Shown here piece by piece: positions 1-9,470 of a stretch of DNA of 53,944 bases. Position numbers and translations under genes: made by a program. The notes beneath the pieces are model-generated. The model did no database searches. It saw only the letters and a program-made list of their open reading frames with translations, and had not been told where the DNA came from. The stretch is from the NCBI GenBank assembly GCA_017436865.1, contig JAFSCH010000038.1:1-53944 (forward strand), written 5' to 3'. The first letter of the stretch is position 1. The number at the start of each line of letters is the position of its first letter. The DNA comes from Lachnospiraceae bacterium (GTDB lineage: Bacteria; Bacillota; Clostridia; Lachnospirales; Lachnospiraceae).

Positions 1-1
1 A

Positions 2-121
2 GGTGCACAGGAATATCTTACAATTATGAGTTACATCGGATCAGCTCGTAAGCATGGAATCAATGCTTTCACAGCTATCCGTGAAGCACTAAACGGAAAT
101 CCGGATATCATTTTCAACTAA
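2..121 (+). pseudogene. C-terminal end of a transposase (IS66-like), cut by the window edge
   Basis: The frame opening at base 2 reads through 39 codons to a TAA at 119-121, ending in a segment with SYIGSARKHGINAF and an AIREALNGNPDIIFN tail. I recall similar tails in IS66-type transposases of Lachnospiraceae, but a fragment this short does not settle the family. The gene may be complete outside the window, so partial only means that its start is not visible. It converges on the groESL operon and both share the bidirectional hairpin terminator that follows. Confidence 0.45.
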
Positions 122-150
122 CGGGGTTCTGAACAGATACCATAATTCAC

Positions 151-182
151 AAAAAGACTGTGTAATACTACACAGTCTTTTT
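151..182. terminator. Bidirectional intrinsic terminator between transposase end and groEL
   Basis: A perfect 14-bp inverted repeat (AAAAAGACTGTGTA, 4-nt loop, TACACAGTCTTTTT) with T-runs readable in both directions. It lies 20 bp past the groEL stop on the minus strand and 30 bp past the transposase stop on the plus strand. Confidence 0.9.
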
Positions 183-202
183 ATTAGTATATCAAAAATT
201 AA

Positions 203-1828
<1,626 letters not shown>

Positions 1829-1856
1829 TCAAAATCCTCCAAATTTATTAATATAA

Positions 1857-2003
1857 GCCGAATGGCCTCTTTAGTGCTCGTATTCAATACGTACACCTTC
1901 AATAATCACCTTCCAGTATTCACGGCCGAATGGCCTCTTTAGTGCTCGTATTCAATACGTTTATCTTCTACGATATCTTACAGTATTCTCGGCCGAATGG
2001 CCA
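1857..2003 (-). repeat. Tandem 68-bp structured repeat in the groES-groEL intercistronic region
   Basis: The segment starting GCCGAATGGCC recurs at 1857, 1925 and 1992, giving two near-complete units of about 67-68 bp plus a third partial start. Read along the groE transcript, each unit has a small GC hairpin (GGCC-ATTC-GGCC), a variable middle, the odd palindrome CGTATTGAATACG and the constant string GAGCACTAAAGAGGCC. The units lie wholly inside the transcribed spacer and are non-coding. Confidence 0.85.
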
Positions 2004-2007
2004 TCTG

Positions 2008-2033
2008 CAATAATTCTGCCTGCAGAATTATTG
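2008..2033 (-). other. Stem-loop overlapping the groES stop codon
   Basis: A perfect 12-bp stem (CAATAATTCTGC, 2-nt loop, GCAGAATTATTG) spans the groES stop codon at 2028-2030. No U-run follows on the groE transcript, so it looks like a processing or stability stem rather than an intrinsic terminator. The function is inferred. Confidence 0.7.
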
Positions 2034-2312
2034 TATAATGGCTAAGATATCGTTCTGTCTCACAACGATAAATTCTTCCTCATCAAGCTTTACATCTGTT
2101 CCTGAGTACTTAGAATAGATAACCTGATCTCCAACCTTAACTTCCATCTTTACTTCCTTGCCGTCAACAACTCCGCCTGGTCCTACAGCAACAACTTCTG
2201 CCTGCTGCGGCTTTTCTTTGCTCTGTCCTGGTAAAACGATACCTGATTTTGTTGTTTCCTCTGCAACTAACTGCTTTAATACAACTCTGTCACCTAATGG
2301 TACTAACTTCAT
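2028..2312 (-). CDS. groES: Co-chaperonin GroES (Hsp10)
   Basis: The chosen ATG at 2312 gives 94 residues, the normal GroES length, beginning MKLVPLGDRVVLKQ. It is preceded by a good AAGGAGG site, whereas a start 18 codons upstream would run into the leader. GroES caps the GroEL ring. The mobile loop (about residues 17-33), the YSKYSGT motif and the final ILAII strand are all present. It is first gene of the groESL operon, directly behind a perfect CIRCE operator, so HrcA repression and heat induction are expected from established knowledge of this element. Confidence 0.97.
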   Translation of the reverse strand: MKLVPLGDRVVLKQLVAEETTKSGIVLPGQSKEKPQQAEVVAVGPGGVVDGKEVKMEVKVGDQVIYSKYSGTDVKLDEEEFIVVRQNDILAIIQ

Positions 2313-2396
2313 GATAATAGCCTCCTTAAAATGATATATAACCTGATGCAATTCTCTGTTTTGCATAGCAACTGCATATTTGACTTTCGTAATTCA

Positions 2397-2423
2397 TTAG
2401 CACTCTTTTACTTCGAGTGCTAA
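2397..2423. promoter_or_regulatory. CIRCE operator (HrcA-binding site)
   Basis: The sequence is TTAGCACTC, nine bases, GAGTGCTAA, an exact match to the CIRCE consensus. It begins just downstream of the groE -10 box, where a bound HrcA repressor would block initiation. Confidence 0.97.
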
Positions 2424-2431
2424 CAGAACTA

Positions 2432-2460
2432 ATAATAATTTTTTCCATATCGTTGTGCAA
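2432..2460 (-). promoter_or_regulatory. groESL promoter (sigma-A type)
   Basis: On the minus strand TTGCAC (2455-2460) and TATTAT (2432-2437) are separated by exactly 17 bases. The predicted start, near 2425, abuts the CIRCE element. Confidence 0.85.
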
Positions 2461-2553
2461 GCAGATTCAGCTCATCATAACTTTTGTTTTCTTTCATTTT
2501 TGATATGTTTTCTCTTTTTTTCTCTCGTTTTTTGTATTTGGTTGACTTAATAA

Positions 2554-3489
2554 TTATTTTAGATTTAGACCTTTTTCCAGTCTTTCACGGTATCCAGGCG
2601 TTTTTTTCAACACCAGCTTATCCTCATACATTGCATACTCAGCATCAGAAAGTACTTCCTTATAAGATGTGTCTACATTCATCTTCATAACGCAACCAAT
2701 CGCAACGCTCGGTGCTAATATACTATCTTCAAATGTCAAACATGCTTCTTGTACCTTACGACAATACTCTCTCGCTTCCTCCTCTTCTATCATAGGAAGC
2801 AATACTTGAAATGCATCTCCACCGCTTCTTCCAATAATCGCCTGCTCATCTGCACAGTTCTTGAGTATTTCCGCAACAGTCACAATCAAACGGTCACTTT
2901 CTTCTTCTCCAAAATTGTCATGAACAAATAACCAGTCGTTAATATTTACACAGATAACTGCTGTTGGAACAACCTCACGCTCCTTAAGCTGCTCCATATT
3001 CTTTATAAAAGAACTCTTATTTAATACCCCTGTAAGCGGATCATTCTGCTCATCATACTTTGGCTGATATGCTTCCTGCTCCAACTCCTGTTCAAGTTCA
3101 TCTATGTATACTGCCTGTTCACTACTGATATAGGACTTTTCACTATAGCACTCTAATGTCTTAATATATGCATCAAGAAGTCCTTTTACAACTTCTGTAT
3201 ACTCTGGTTCTATTTCTTCCGTTTTGGCATAAACATGACATACGGTACATCCCTTAACACGAATCTTAATTCCCGGTTTATTTACTACATCCGGTTTAAA
3301 TTCTCCAAATTCTCCATTTATCTGAATCATTGCACCATGGCGGTCTGTCATCATTGTCGCCAATCCAAAACTTGTATGCATCAATGAAAGAAACTGTTCT
3401 GCAGCTGTTAAATCAAATAAATCCTTTGGACTATAATCCTTAGTGTTCTGTTCTAATCGTTCCTTAAATGCCCTTTTCGTCTGTCCCAT
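2554..3489 (-). CDS. PocR-like sensor protein with degenerate GGDEF domain
   Basis: The start at 3489 (MGQTKRAFKE) is preferred over an upstream in-frame ATG because it follows a GGAACGG site. Roughly residues 20-115 resemble a PocR-type ligand-binding domain (L..A..F...TSFGLATMMTD, then GCTVC). A short coiled linker with ELEQELEQE follows. The C-terminal half is a GGDEF diguanylate-cyclase fold (DPLTGVLNKSSF, VNINDWLFVHDNFG). The signature reads GGDAF at about residues 223-227, replacing the acidic residue that helps bind metal and GTP. It therefore probably senses or binds rather than makes c-di-GMP. It is monocistronic and the ligand is unknown. Confidence 0.75.
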   Translation of the reverse strand: MGQTKRAFKERLEQNTKDYSPKDLFDLTAAEQFLSLMHTSFGLATMMTDRHGAMIQINGEFGEFKPDVVNKPGIKIRVKGCTVCHVYAKTEEIEPEYTEVVKGLLDAYIKTLECYSEKSYISSEQAVYIDELEQELEQEAYQPKYDEQNDPLTGVLNKSSFIKNMEQLKEREVVPTAVICVNINDWLFVHDNFGEEESDRLIVTVAEILKNCADEQAIIGRSGGDAFQVLLPMIEEEEAREYCRKVQEACLTFEDSILAPSVAIGCVMKMNVDTSYKEVLSDAEYAMYEDKLVLKKTPGYRERLEKGLNLK

Positions 3490-3649
3490 AAATATCCGTT
3501 CCTTTCCACACCTTTCAATCTGTCTGTTCATTCTGTAAATAGACACCACACTTTAACCATCTTACCATATATTTTTCTTCTTTACTACCGCCTTTTGTAC
3601 TAACCCATGGAAATAAATTTCGAGAAATAAATAAAGTTTATATCTAGTG

Positions 3650-3678
3650 TTGAAAGCCCTTTCTACTTATGTTAAAAT
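3650..3678 (+). promoter_or_regulatory. Promoter of the ABC-F gene
   Basis: TTGAAA (3650-3655) and TAAAAT (3673-3678) are separated by 17 bases. A small TTGGG/CCCAA hairpin lies in the 70-nt leader. Confidence 0.75.
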
Positions 3679-3749
3679 ACCTTTGTTTGGGCTTTTTTCC
3701 CAATAAGACACCTAAAATTAGTATGAAAAGTAGAAAATGAGGTTTAGTG

Positions 3750-5396
3750 ATGATTAGTGCGAATAATGTAACCTACCGTGTAGGTAAGAAAGCTTTATTT
3801 GAAGATGTTAATATTAAGTTTACAGAAGGAAACTGTTATGGCCTGATTGGTGCCAATGGTGCTGGTAAGTCTACCTTCTTAAAGATTTTATCTGGTAAAC
3901 TGGAAACAACCAAAGGTGATATCGTAATCACCCCAGGTCAGCGTCTGTCTGTCTTAGAACAGGATCACTTTAAATATGACGAATATCCAGTTATGGATGT
4001 TGTTATCATGGGTAATTCTAGACTTTATGAAATTATGAAAGAAAAGGAAGCCATCTATGCAAAAGAAGATTTTTCTGATGAAGACGGCATCCGCGCAAGT
4101 GAGCTTGAAGGCGAATTTGCTGAAATGGACGGCTGGGAAGCAGAATCTAACGCTGCACAGCTTTTAAATGGTCTTGGTATTCCATCTGAAATTCATTATT
4201 CTGTTATGAAAGACTTAAACGGTAGTGAAAAGGTTAAGGTTCTCCTTGCAAAAGCATTATTCGGTAATCCTGATATTCTGCTTCTCGACGAGCCTACTAA
4301 CCATCTTGATTTAGATGCTATTGCATGGCTTGAGGAGTTCTTAATCGACTTTGAGAATACCGTTATCGTAGTATCTCATGACCGTTATTTCTTAAATAAG
4401 GTATGTACCCAGATTGCCGATATTGATTATGGCAAGATTCAGTTATATGCTGGTAACTATGACTTCTGGTATGAATCAAGCCAGTTACTTGTAAAACAGA
4501 TGAAGGAAGCTAACAAGAAGAAAGAAGAAAAGATTAAAGAGTTGCAGGAATTTATTTCTCGTTTCTCTGCTAACGCTTCTAAGTCTAAGCAGGCTACTTC
4601 CAGAAAACGTGCTTTGGAAAAGATTGAATTAGACGATATTAAGCCATCGAGCCGTAAATATCCTTACATTGATTTCCGTCCTGATCGTGAAATCGGTAAC
4701 GAAGTATTAACTGTTGAACATCTTTCCAAAACCGTCAATGGTGTGAAGGTTCTTGATGATGTTTCTTTTATCTTAAATAGAGAAGACAAGGTTGCTTTTG
4801 TTGGTGGAAACGAATTAGCAAAGACTACTCTTTTCCAGATTCTTATGGGTGAAATGGAGCCGGATGAAGGAACTTATAAGTGGGGTATCACAACCTCTCA
4901 GGCTTACTTCCCTAAGGATCCTACCAATGAGTTCAACAATGACTATACCATCGCGGACTGGCTTATGAGCTATTCTCCTGTTGATGATATTACTTATGTA
5001 CGTGGTTTCCTTGGCAGAATGCTCTTTGCCGGTGAAGACGGTGTAAAAAAGGTAAAGGTTCTTTCTGGTGGTGAGAAAGTTCGTTGTCTGTTAAGTAAGA
5101 TGATGATTAGTGGTGCAAACTGTCTCGTACTTGACGAGCCTACCAACCATCTTGACATGGAATCCATCACTGCACTTAACAATGGTCTTATCAAATTCCC
5201 TGGCGTTGCAATTTTCGCGTGCCATGACCATCAGTTTGTACAAACAACCGCAAACCGTATTATCGAGATTCTTCCAAACGGTACTATCGTTGACAAGATT
5301 ACTACTTACGACGAATATCTTGCAAGCGATGAAATGGCTCGTAAGAGAACCGTCTATACCGCGGAAGCTGAAATCGAAGACGGAAGCGACGAGTAA
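3750..5396 (+). CDS. ABC-F family ATPase, YbiT-like
   Basis: Two ABC ATPase domains without membrane segments, separated by the linker with SRFSANASKSKQATSRKRAL, identify an ABC-F protein. Sequence and length fit the YbiT subgroup of ribosome-associated translation factors. Domain 1 has a normal Walker A (GANGAGKST) and Walker B (LLLDEPTNHLD), but its signature reads LNGSE instead of LSGGE. Domain 2 has a normal LSGGEK signature and LVLDEPTNHLD, while its Walker A reads GGNELAKTT, with Ala in place of the last Gly. I recall the latter change in other Firmicutes YbiT-like proteins, so it is probably a clade feature. An ATG at 3750 follows a TGAGGT site; a GTG sits three bases earlier. An antibiotic-resistance role is not indicated. 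Confidence 0.9.
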   Translation: MISANNVTYRVGKKALFEDVNIKFTEGNCYGLIGANGAGKSTFLKILSGKLETTKGDIVITPGQRLSVLEQDHFKYDEYPVMDVVIMGNSRLYEIMKEKEAIYAKEDFSDEDGIRASELEGEFAEMDGWEAESNAAQLLNGLGIPSEIHYSVMKDLNGSEKVKVLLAKALFGNPDILLLDEPTNHLDLDAIAWLEEFLIDFENTVIVVSHDRYFLNKVCTQIADIDYGKIQLYAGNYDFWYESSQLLVKQMKEANKKKEEKIKELQEFISRFSANASKSKQATSRKRALEKIELDDIKPSSRKYPYIDFRPDREIGNEVLTVEHLSKTVNGVKVLDDVSFILNREDKVAFVGGNELAKTTLFQILMGEMEPDEGTYKWGITTSQAYFPKDPTNEFNNDYTIADWLMSYSPVDDITYVRGFLGRMLFAGEDGVKKVKVLSGGEKVRCLLSKMMISGANCLVLDEPTNHLDMESITALNNGLIKFPGVAIFACHDHQFVQTTANRIIEILPNGTIVDKITTYDEYLASDEMARKRTVYTAEAEIEDGSDE

Positions 5397-5401
5397 AAAT
5401 T

Positions 5402-5475
5402 GTGCGTGCCAGCGCACGCACATTGCAAGAATTTCGTAGAAATTCTTGATTAATTATCACTACGTTACAGCTACA
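5402..5475 (+). repeat. Two-hairpin intergenic repeat, family R1, copy a
   Basis: It starts with a perfect hairpin (GTGCGTGC-CAGC-GCACGCAC), then a second perfect hairpin (CAAGAATTTC-gta-GAAATTCTTG), then a tail containing ACGTTACAG. It lies between the ABC-F stop codon and its terminator. Related copies are at 43021-43076, 43089-43165 and, partially, 42331-42372. Confidence 0.8.
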
Positions 5476-5479
5476 AATG

Positions 5480-5522
5480 AAAGAATCCAATTCCAGTAAT
5501 GTAAATGGAATTGGATTCTTTT
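5480..5522 (+). terminator. Intrinsic terminator of the ABC-F gene
   Basis: A perfect 15-bp stem (AAGAATCCAATTCCA and its complement) around a 10-nt loop, ending in a short T-run. Confidence 0.85.
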
Positions 5523-5562
5523 CACATGGCGACACTCTTATAGAAAGGCTAGGAAAAAGAAT

Positions 5563-6408
5563 ATGGGACAAGTAGATTTACATGTACATTCCACGAAATC
5601 AGATGGAACATACACACCTACAAAACTGGTAAATTATGCTCTTGAAAAAGGATTAACTGCATTTGCATTAACTGATCACGATACTATTGATGGCATTGAA
5701 GAGGCATTAGAAGCTGCAAAAAATAAACCCATTACCGTTATTCCTGGCATTGAATATTCCACGGAATATCTGAATCGCGATGTGCATATCGTAGGACTTT
5801 TTATAGATTATAAAGCTCCTGTTTTTCTGGAATATTTGAACCGGTTCCAGCAATCCAGAACTGACCGCAATTATAAGCTATGTGCTAATCTTCGCTGTGC
5901 CGATATCGATATTACCTACGAAACATTGCTGGAAATGTTCCCAGATGCCGTTATTACTAGAGCACATTATGCAAAGTACCTGCTTACTAAGGGTTACGTG
6001 AAAAGCATGAATGAGGCCTTTGACCGCTATCTTGGTGACTATACACCATACTTTGTACATCGTGAAAAGATTACACCACAAGAAGTTATCGAAGTAACAT
6101 TAAAAGCCGGCGGTGTTCCAGTTCTTGCACATCCTACCCTTTATAAACTAGGTAAGGAACAGTTAGATATTCTAGTATCAACTTTAGTAGAACATGGCTT
6201 AAAAGGTATCGAATGTGTCTATAGCACCTACACACCACAGGAAGAACGTCAGATAAAGGCTCTTGCCACAAAGTATAACCTAATCCCAAGTGGCGGCTCT
6301 GATTTTCATGGAGACAACAAACCAGGACTAGACCTCGGGATTGGATATGGGAAGCTATATGTGCCTGAAGAATATATGACAAAATTAAAAAATGCACAGA
6401 CTCTATGA
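5563..6408 (+). CDS. PHP-domain phosphoesterase (RNase AM/TrpH-like)
   Basis: The 281-residue protein has the four metal-binding motifs of the PHP family: DLHVHSTKSDGTY at the N-terminus, TDHDTIDG near residue 40, LAHPTLYK near 190 and GGSDFHG near 248. Close relatives are 5'-3' exoribonucleases or 3',5'-nucleoside bisphosphate phosphatases (Rnm/YciV type). The exact substrate is not decided by sequence. The start ATG follows AAAGGCTAGG. It is transcribed alone between two terminators, and its stop codon lies in the loop of the downstream hairpin. Confidence 0.88.
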   Translation: MGQVDLHVHSTKSDGTYTPTKLVNYALEKGLTAFALTDHDTIDGIEEALEAAKNKPITVIPGIEYSTEYLNRDVHIVGLFIDYKAPVFLEYLNRFQQSRTDRNYKLCANLRCADIDITYETLLEMFPDAVITRAHYAKYLLTKGYVKSMNEAFDRYLGDYTPYFVHREKITPQEVIEVTLKAGGVPVLAHPTLYKLGKEQLDILVSTLVEHGLKGIECVYSTYTPQEERQIKALATKYNLIPSGGSDFHGDNKPGLDLGIGYGKLYVPEEYMTKLKNAQTL

Positions 6409-6424
6409 GCCTGCGCATTTTCTT
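6387..6424. terminator. Bidirectional terminator between convergent genes
   Basis: The stem AATGCACAG/CTGCGCATT has one mismatch and is flanked by A- and T-runs. It serves the PHP gene on the plus strand and the 702-residue gene on the minus strand. Confidence 0.75.
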
Positions 6425-6439
6425 ATGAAATAAATCTTT

Positions 6440-8548
6440 CTATTTCTTAAACAATCTTCCAAAGAACGACTTCTTCTCTGATGCAACATCTTCCGCACCA
6501 TCTGCTGTCATTTCAACCGTCTTATTCTCCTTCAGTGCCTTTGGATTCTCTTTCAACTGCAACAGCATATCGTATGCCTGTAAAGGATTCAATCCCTTCT
6601 CGTCAGCAAGCTTCTTCGCTGTATAGCCTTCTACTGCTACCATACCTACAGAAGAATACTCTCCGTTACGTACACAGGAAGTAAATTCTACGAAGATACT
6701 GTTATCTGTCTTCAATCTTCTATAATAGTATAAGGCTTTCTGATAAGAAAGATTCAAGCCCTGAGTCAGATAAATCATTAACTCTTCTTTTAATGCTTCA
6801 TTCTTTTTCTTCTGCTTTGCTACCTCCATCATCAGGCGAACATCTGCTAATGCAAGAAGTCCAGGACCGTCAGTAATAGCAACAACCTTACTTGCTTCTA
6901 ACATCTTTGTCATAAACTGCTCGTTTGCAATGCTTACCGGCATCAGTCTGCCTTCTCCATTTCTGCCACTCTCAAAACGATTCGTTACGATAAGATATCC
7001 AATGTTATTACGAAGAGCGAATTCTCCATCTTCTCCCTGCAAAGTATATATGTAAGGTTTCTCACATAATTCTTCTGTCAAAGGAATCGTCATCAGGTTC
7101 ATCAATACGTTATACTTCTTGATATCTTCCTGATTCTGTTCACTTCTTGCAGTATCAAAACGCTGTCCGGCTTCACGAAGCATCACAAGCATCTCCGGTA
7201 AAGTACAGCCAGCCATATAAGCTACTCCCATATCACTATCTGTATCTAAGTGCTTTTTCAGTTCAGCCTGTCTCTCTTCACTAACATCATAAATATTTCT
7301 GGTATCTGCAAAAGAAATCGGTTCAAAACGGAATCCGATATTGCCATCCTTTTCAACCTTGACACGTGCACATTCTTCTACTGTAAAAATCTTTTCCAAA
7401 TCTGTTTCCATTTGGGCTGTTTCAGTAAAGAATGACATTCTGCTTCCAATTGCATTTTCTGTTTCCATATCAAGATTTATACCTGTTACACCCATGTTTG
7501 AAGCAATGGCAAGAACAGTTCTCAAGCTTGACATCTTGTTATTCTTATTCAAAACACCAATCGGATATGTACCGTCTAATACAGGAAGAATCGCCGGATT
7601 CATCAGACAATAGTTCATTGCATCTGTATACTTTTCAAACAAATACATCATAACATTTTTATCGTCCGGTCTTATAAATAACGGAATTCCTTTGCAACTT
7701 CTATAATCACTAAGATTCGGAGCCAGAAGAATATATACCTCTTCCATATCAAGATAAGAGTTAATTCTCTCCTTCACCTTATCGTCATTCCACGCGATTG
7801 ACTGATAATGCTCTGAAATATCTATCGTAGCAGGATCATATTCTAAATAATAATTACGATGTGGCTCGATTACTACCTGAAGACGTCCCTTAACAAACTG
7901 TGACAATAAAGCTAACTTATAACGATTAATCGGTTTCTTATCCGGATTAAATCGCATCGCACTTCCCGCTGTTAAAAATACTTTTACTGATTCATAATCA
8001 AATTTGTCTGCTGACGGTGCACTTCCATCTAACTTACGCTTCATAGTCATAAGTTCAACCGTCTGTTTTTCTTCAGTATTTACTTTTCTAAAATCAGGAA
8101 GATTTCCAATAATGAAAATATTCTTTGTCCAAAGTTTTGCAACAGCCTCTTCCTTTGACATTCTTTCAATTGAAGCTGTATACATATAGTGATAGCTCTC
8201 TACCACATCATGAAGTCCCATGAGGTCTTCCACTGAGATATATTTCTCTTCGCATAATGTACTTTTAGATACATCCGGCTGTGTTGTTACATGAAACACC
8301 ATTCCTGGAATCTCTTCATCAAAAATCTGATAAATAACCTCTCCCAGTTTATCCTCATGATATGCATAACGATGCTCACTGTATTTTTTTGCCTTATTTA
8401 CATAGGCATCATAATATTCCTTCTCAAAAAATACATGAATTGCACCATCAAACACCTCTTCTTCATCACGTTGCATTACCATAACGTCTTTGTCAAAGCC
8501 GTCAAATAATCCAAGCTGCCATACTGTTACATTTGATTCTCTTTCCAC
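6440..8548 (-). CDS. Large conserved-looking protein of unknown function
   Basis: The 702-residue product has no signal peptide and no obvious membrane segment. It ends in a basic, aromatic tail (KKSFFGRLFKK) that could touch a membrane or nucleic acid. I do not recognise the family. Several stretches (IFIIGNLPDFRK near residue 145, VFLTAGSAMRFNP near 190) faintly recall SseB-type modules, but this is weak. It is last in the ppx-ppk-maf operon, 31 bases behind the 87-residue gene, which suggests a housekeeping or stress role without proving one. Codon use matches its neighbours. Confidence 0.8.
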   Translation of the reverse strand: MERESNVTVWQLGLFDGFDKDVMVMQRDEEEVFDGAIHVFFEKEYYDAYVNKAKKYSEHRYAYHEDKLGEVIYQIFDEEIPGMVFHVTTQPDVSKSTLCEEKYISVEDLMGLHDVVESYHYMYTASIERMSKEEAVAKLWTKNIFIIGNLPDFRKVNTEEKQTVELMTMKRKLDGSAPSADKFDYESVKVFLTAGSAMRFNPDKKPINRYKLALLSQFVKGRLQVVIEPHRNYYLEYDPATIDISEHYQSIAWNDDKVKERINSYLDMEEVYILLAPNLSDYRSCKGIPLFIRPDDKNVMMYLFEKYTDAMNYCLMNPAILPVLDGTYPIGVLNKNNKMSSLRTVLAIASNMGVTGINLDMETENAIGSRMSFFTETAQMETDLEKIFTVEECARVKVEKDGNIGFRFEPISFADTRNIYDVSEERQAELKKHLDTDSDMGVAYMAGCTLPEMLVMLREAGQRFDTARSEQNQEDIKKYNVLMNLMTIPLTEELCEKPYIYTLQGEDGEFALRNNIGYLIVTNRFESGRNGEGRLMPVSIANEQFMTKMLEASKVVAITDGPGLLALADVRLMMEVAKQKKKNEALKEELMIYLTQGLNLSYQKALYYYRRLKTDNSIFVEFTSCVRNGEYSSVGMVAVEGYTAKKLADEKGLNPLQAYDMLLQLKENPKALKENKTVEMTADGAEDVASEKKSFFGRLFKK

Positions 8549-8579
8549 TTAACCTTACCCTTATCCTGTTCTATAATTT

Positions 8580-8843
8580 TTAGCTCTCCACAATCAAGTA
8601 TCTTCCATCCCCAATATCAAACACTTCCGGAGCTTCTGTAATTCCTTCCTTATCCAGACCTTCTAAATCCATCCCTTCTTCGTCGAAATACTCCCATACT
8701 TCATCAAGGGAATCTACAACTACAGCCATACACTCCTCTAAAAATGCTTCTGCTTCATCAATGTTCTCAGCTACCTTCTCTGGTAATAATTGAAGCTGAT
8801 TCTTCACAAAACATTTTAATACTGCTTCATCATATTCATGCAT
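8580..8843 (-). CDS. Small acidic Clostridia-type protein of unknown function
   Basis: The 87-residue, strongly acidic protein (EYDEAVLKCF start, DEAEAFLEECMAVVVDS core, GRYLIVES end) is of a kind I recall next to maf in Lachnospiraceae, where it is often labelled glyoxalase without real support. No catalytic motif is visible. It is 20 bases downstream of maf and 31 upstream of the 702-residue gene, clearly in the same operon. Confidence 0.8.
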   Translation of the reverse strand: MHEYDEAVLKCFVKNQLQLLPEKVAENIDEAEAFLEECMAVVVDSLDEVWEYFDEEGMDLEGLDKEGITEAPEVFDIGDGRYLIVES

Positions 8844-8863
8844 AGACTAATCCCTATCCTTTC

Positions 8864-9460
8864 CTATAACACGATTCCAAGCTTAAAAAGCTCCTGCATC
8901 AATCTTGCAACCGGTAAACCTACCACATTATTATAATCTCCACAGATGCCCTTTATATAAGCAGCGCACTTGCCCTGAATTGCATAACCTCCTGCTTTAT
9001 CCATTGGTTCCTTTGTCGCTACATATGTATCAATCTGTGTCTCTGACATCGAATACATCTCGACATCTGTTTTTTCATGAAAGGTTACAACTTGTCTATC
9101 CTCTGCTGTCATGATTATCAGTGTTACACCTGTATACACCTGATGTGAACCATCCTGCAATTTACGAAGCATCTCTTTCGCCATCTCTTCATTCCTTGGC
9201 TTACCCATGATTTCCTCTCCATAGGCAACAATTGTATCTGCTCCTATTACCACAGTCTGCTCTGCCACCTCCAGCTTCGTCTCGTAGCGCCCTGCTACCT
9301 CTGTTGCTTTTTGCAATGATAATTCCTCTACAATTTCCCACGGAAGCTTTCTGGTAATGACTTCTTCCCCATCTGCAACCGAAATCTCAAAGGAAACACC
9401 TATCTGCTCTAAAAGCTCTTTTCTTCTTGGCGAACCGGAAGCTAATATCACTCTAACCAT
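8864..9460 (-). CDS. maf: Maf-type nucleoside triphosphate pyrophosphatase
   Basis: Maf/YhdE proteins hydrolyse non-canonical or excess dTTP/UTP to monophosphates and are linked to septum control. The hallmarks are ASGSPRRKELL at the N-terminus, VIGADTIV near residue 70, YTGVT and KEPMDKAGGYAIQG. The ATG at 9460 gives the canonical MVRVILASGS beginning. A GTG at 9478 would overlap the end of ppk by a few bases. It is translationally close to ppk and followed by the 87-residue gene. Confidence 0.93.
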   Translation of the reverse strand: MVRVILASGSPRRKELLEQIGVSFEISVADGEEVITRKLPWEIVEELSLQKATEVAGRYETKLEVAEQTVVIGADTIVAYGEEIMGKPRNEEMAKEMLRKLQDGSHQVYTGVTLIIMTAEDRQVVTFHEKTDVEMYSMSETQIDTYVATKEPMDKAGGYAIQGKCAAYIKGICGDYNNVVGLPVARLMQELFKLGIVL

Positions 9461-9470
9461 ACTATATAAC

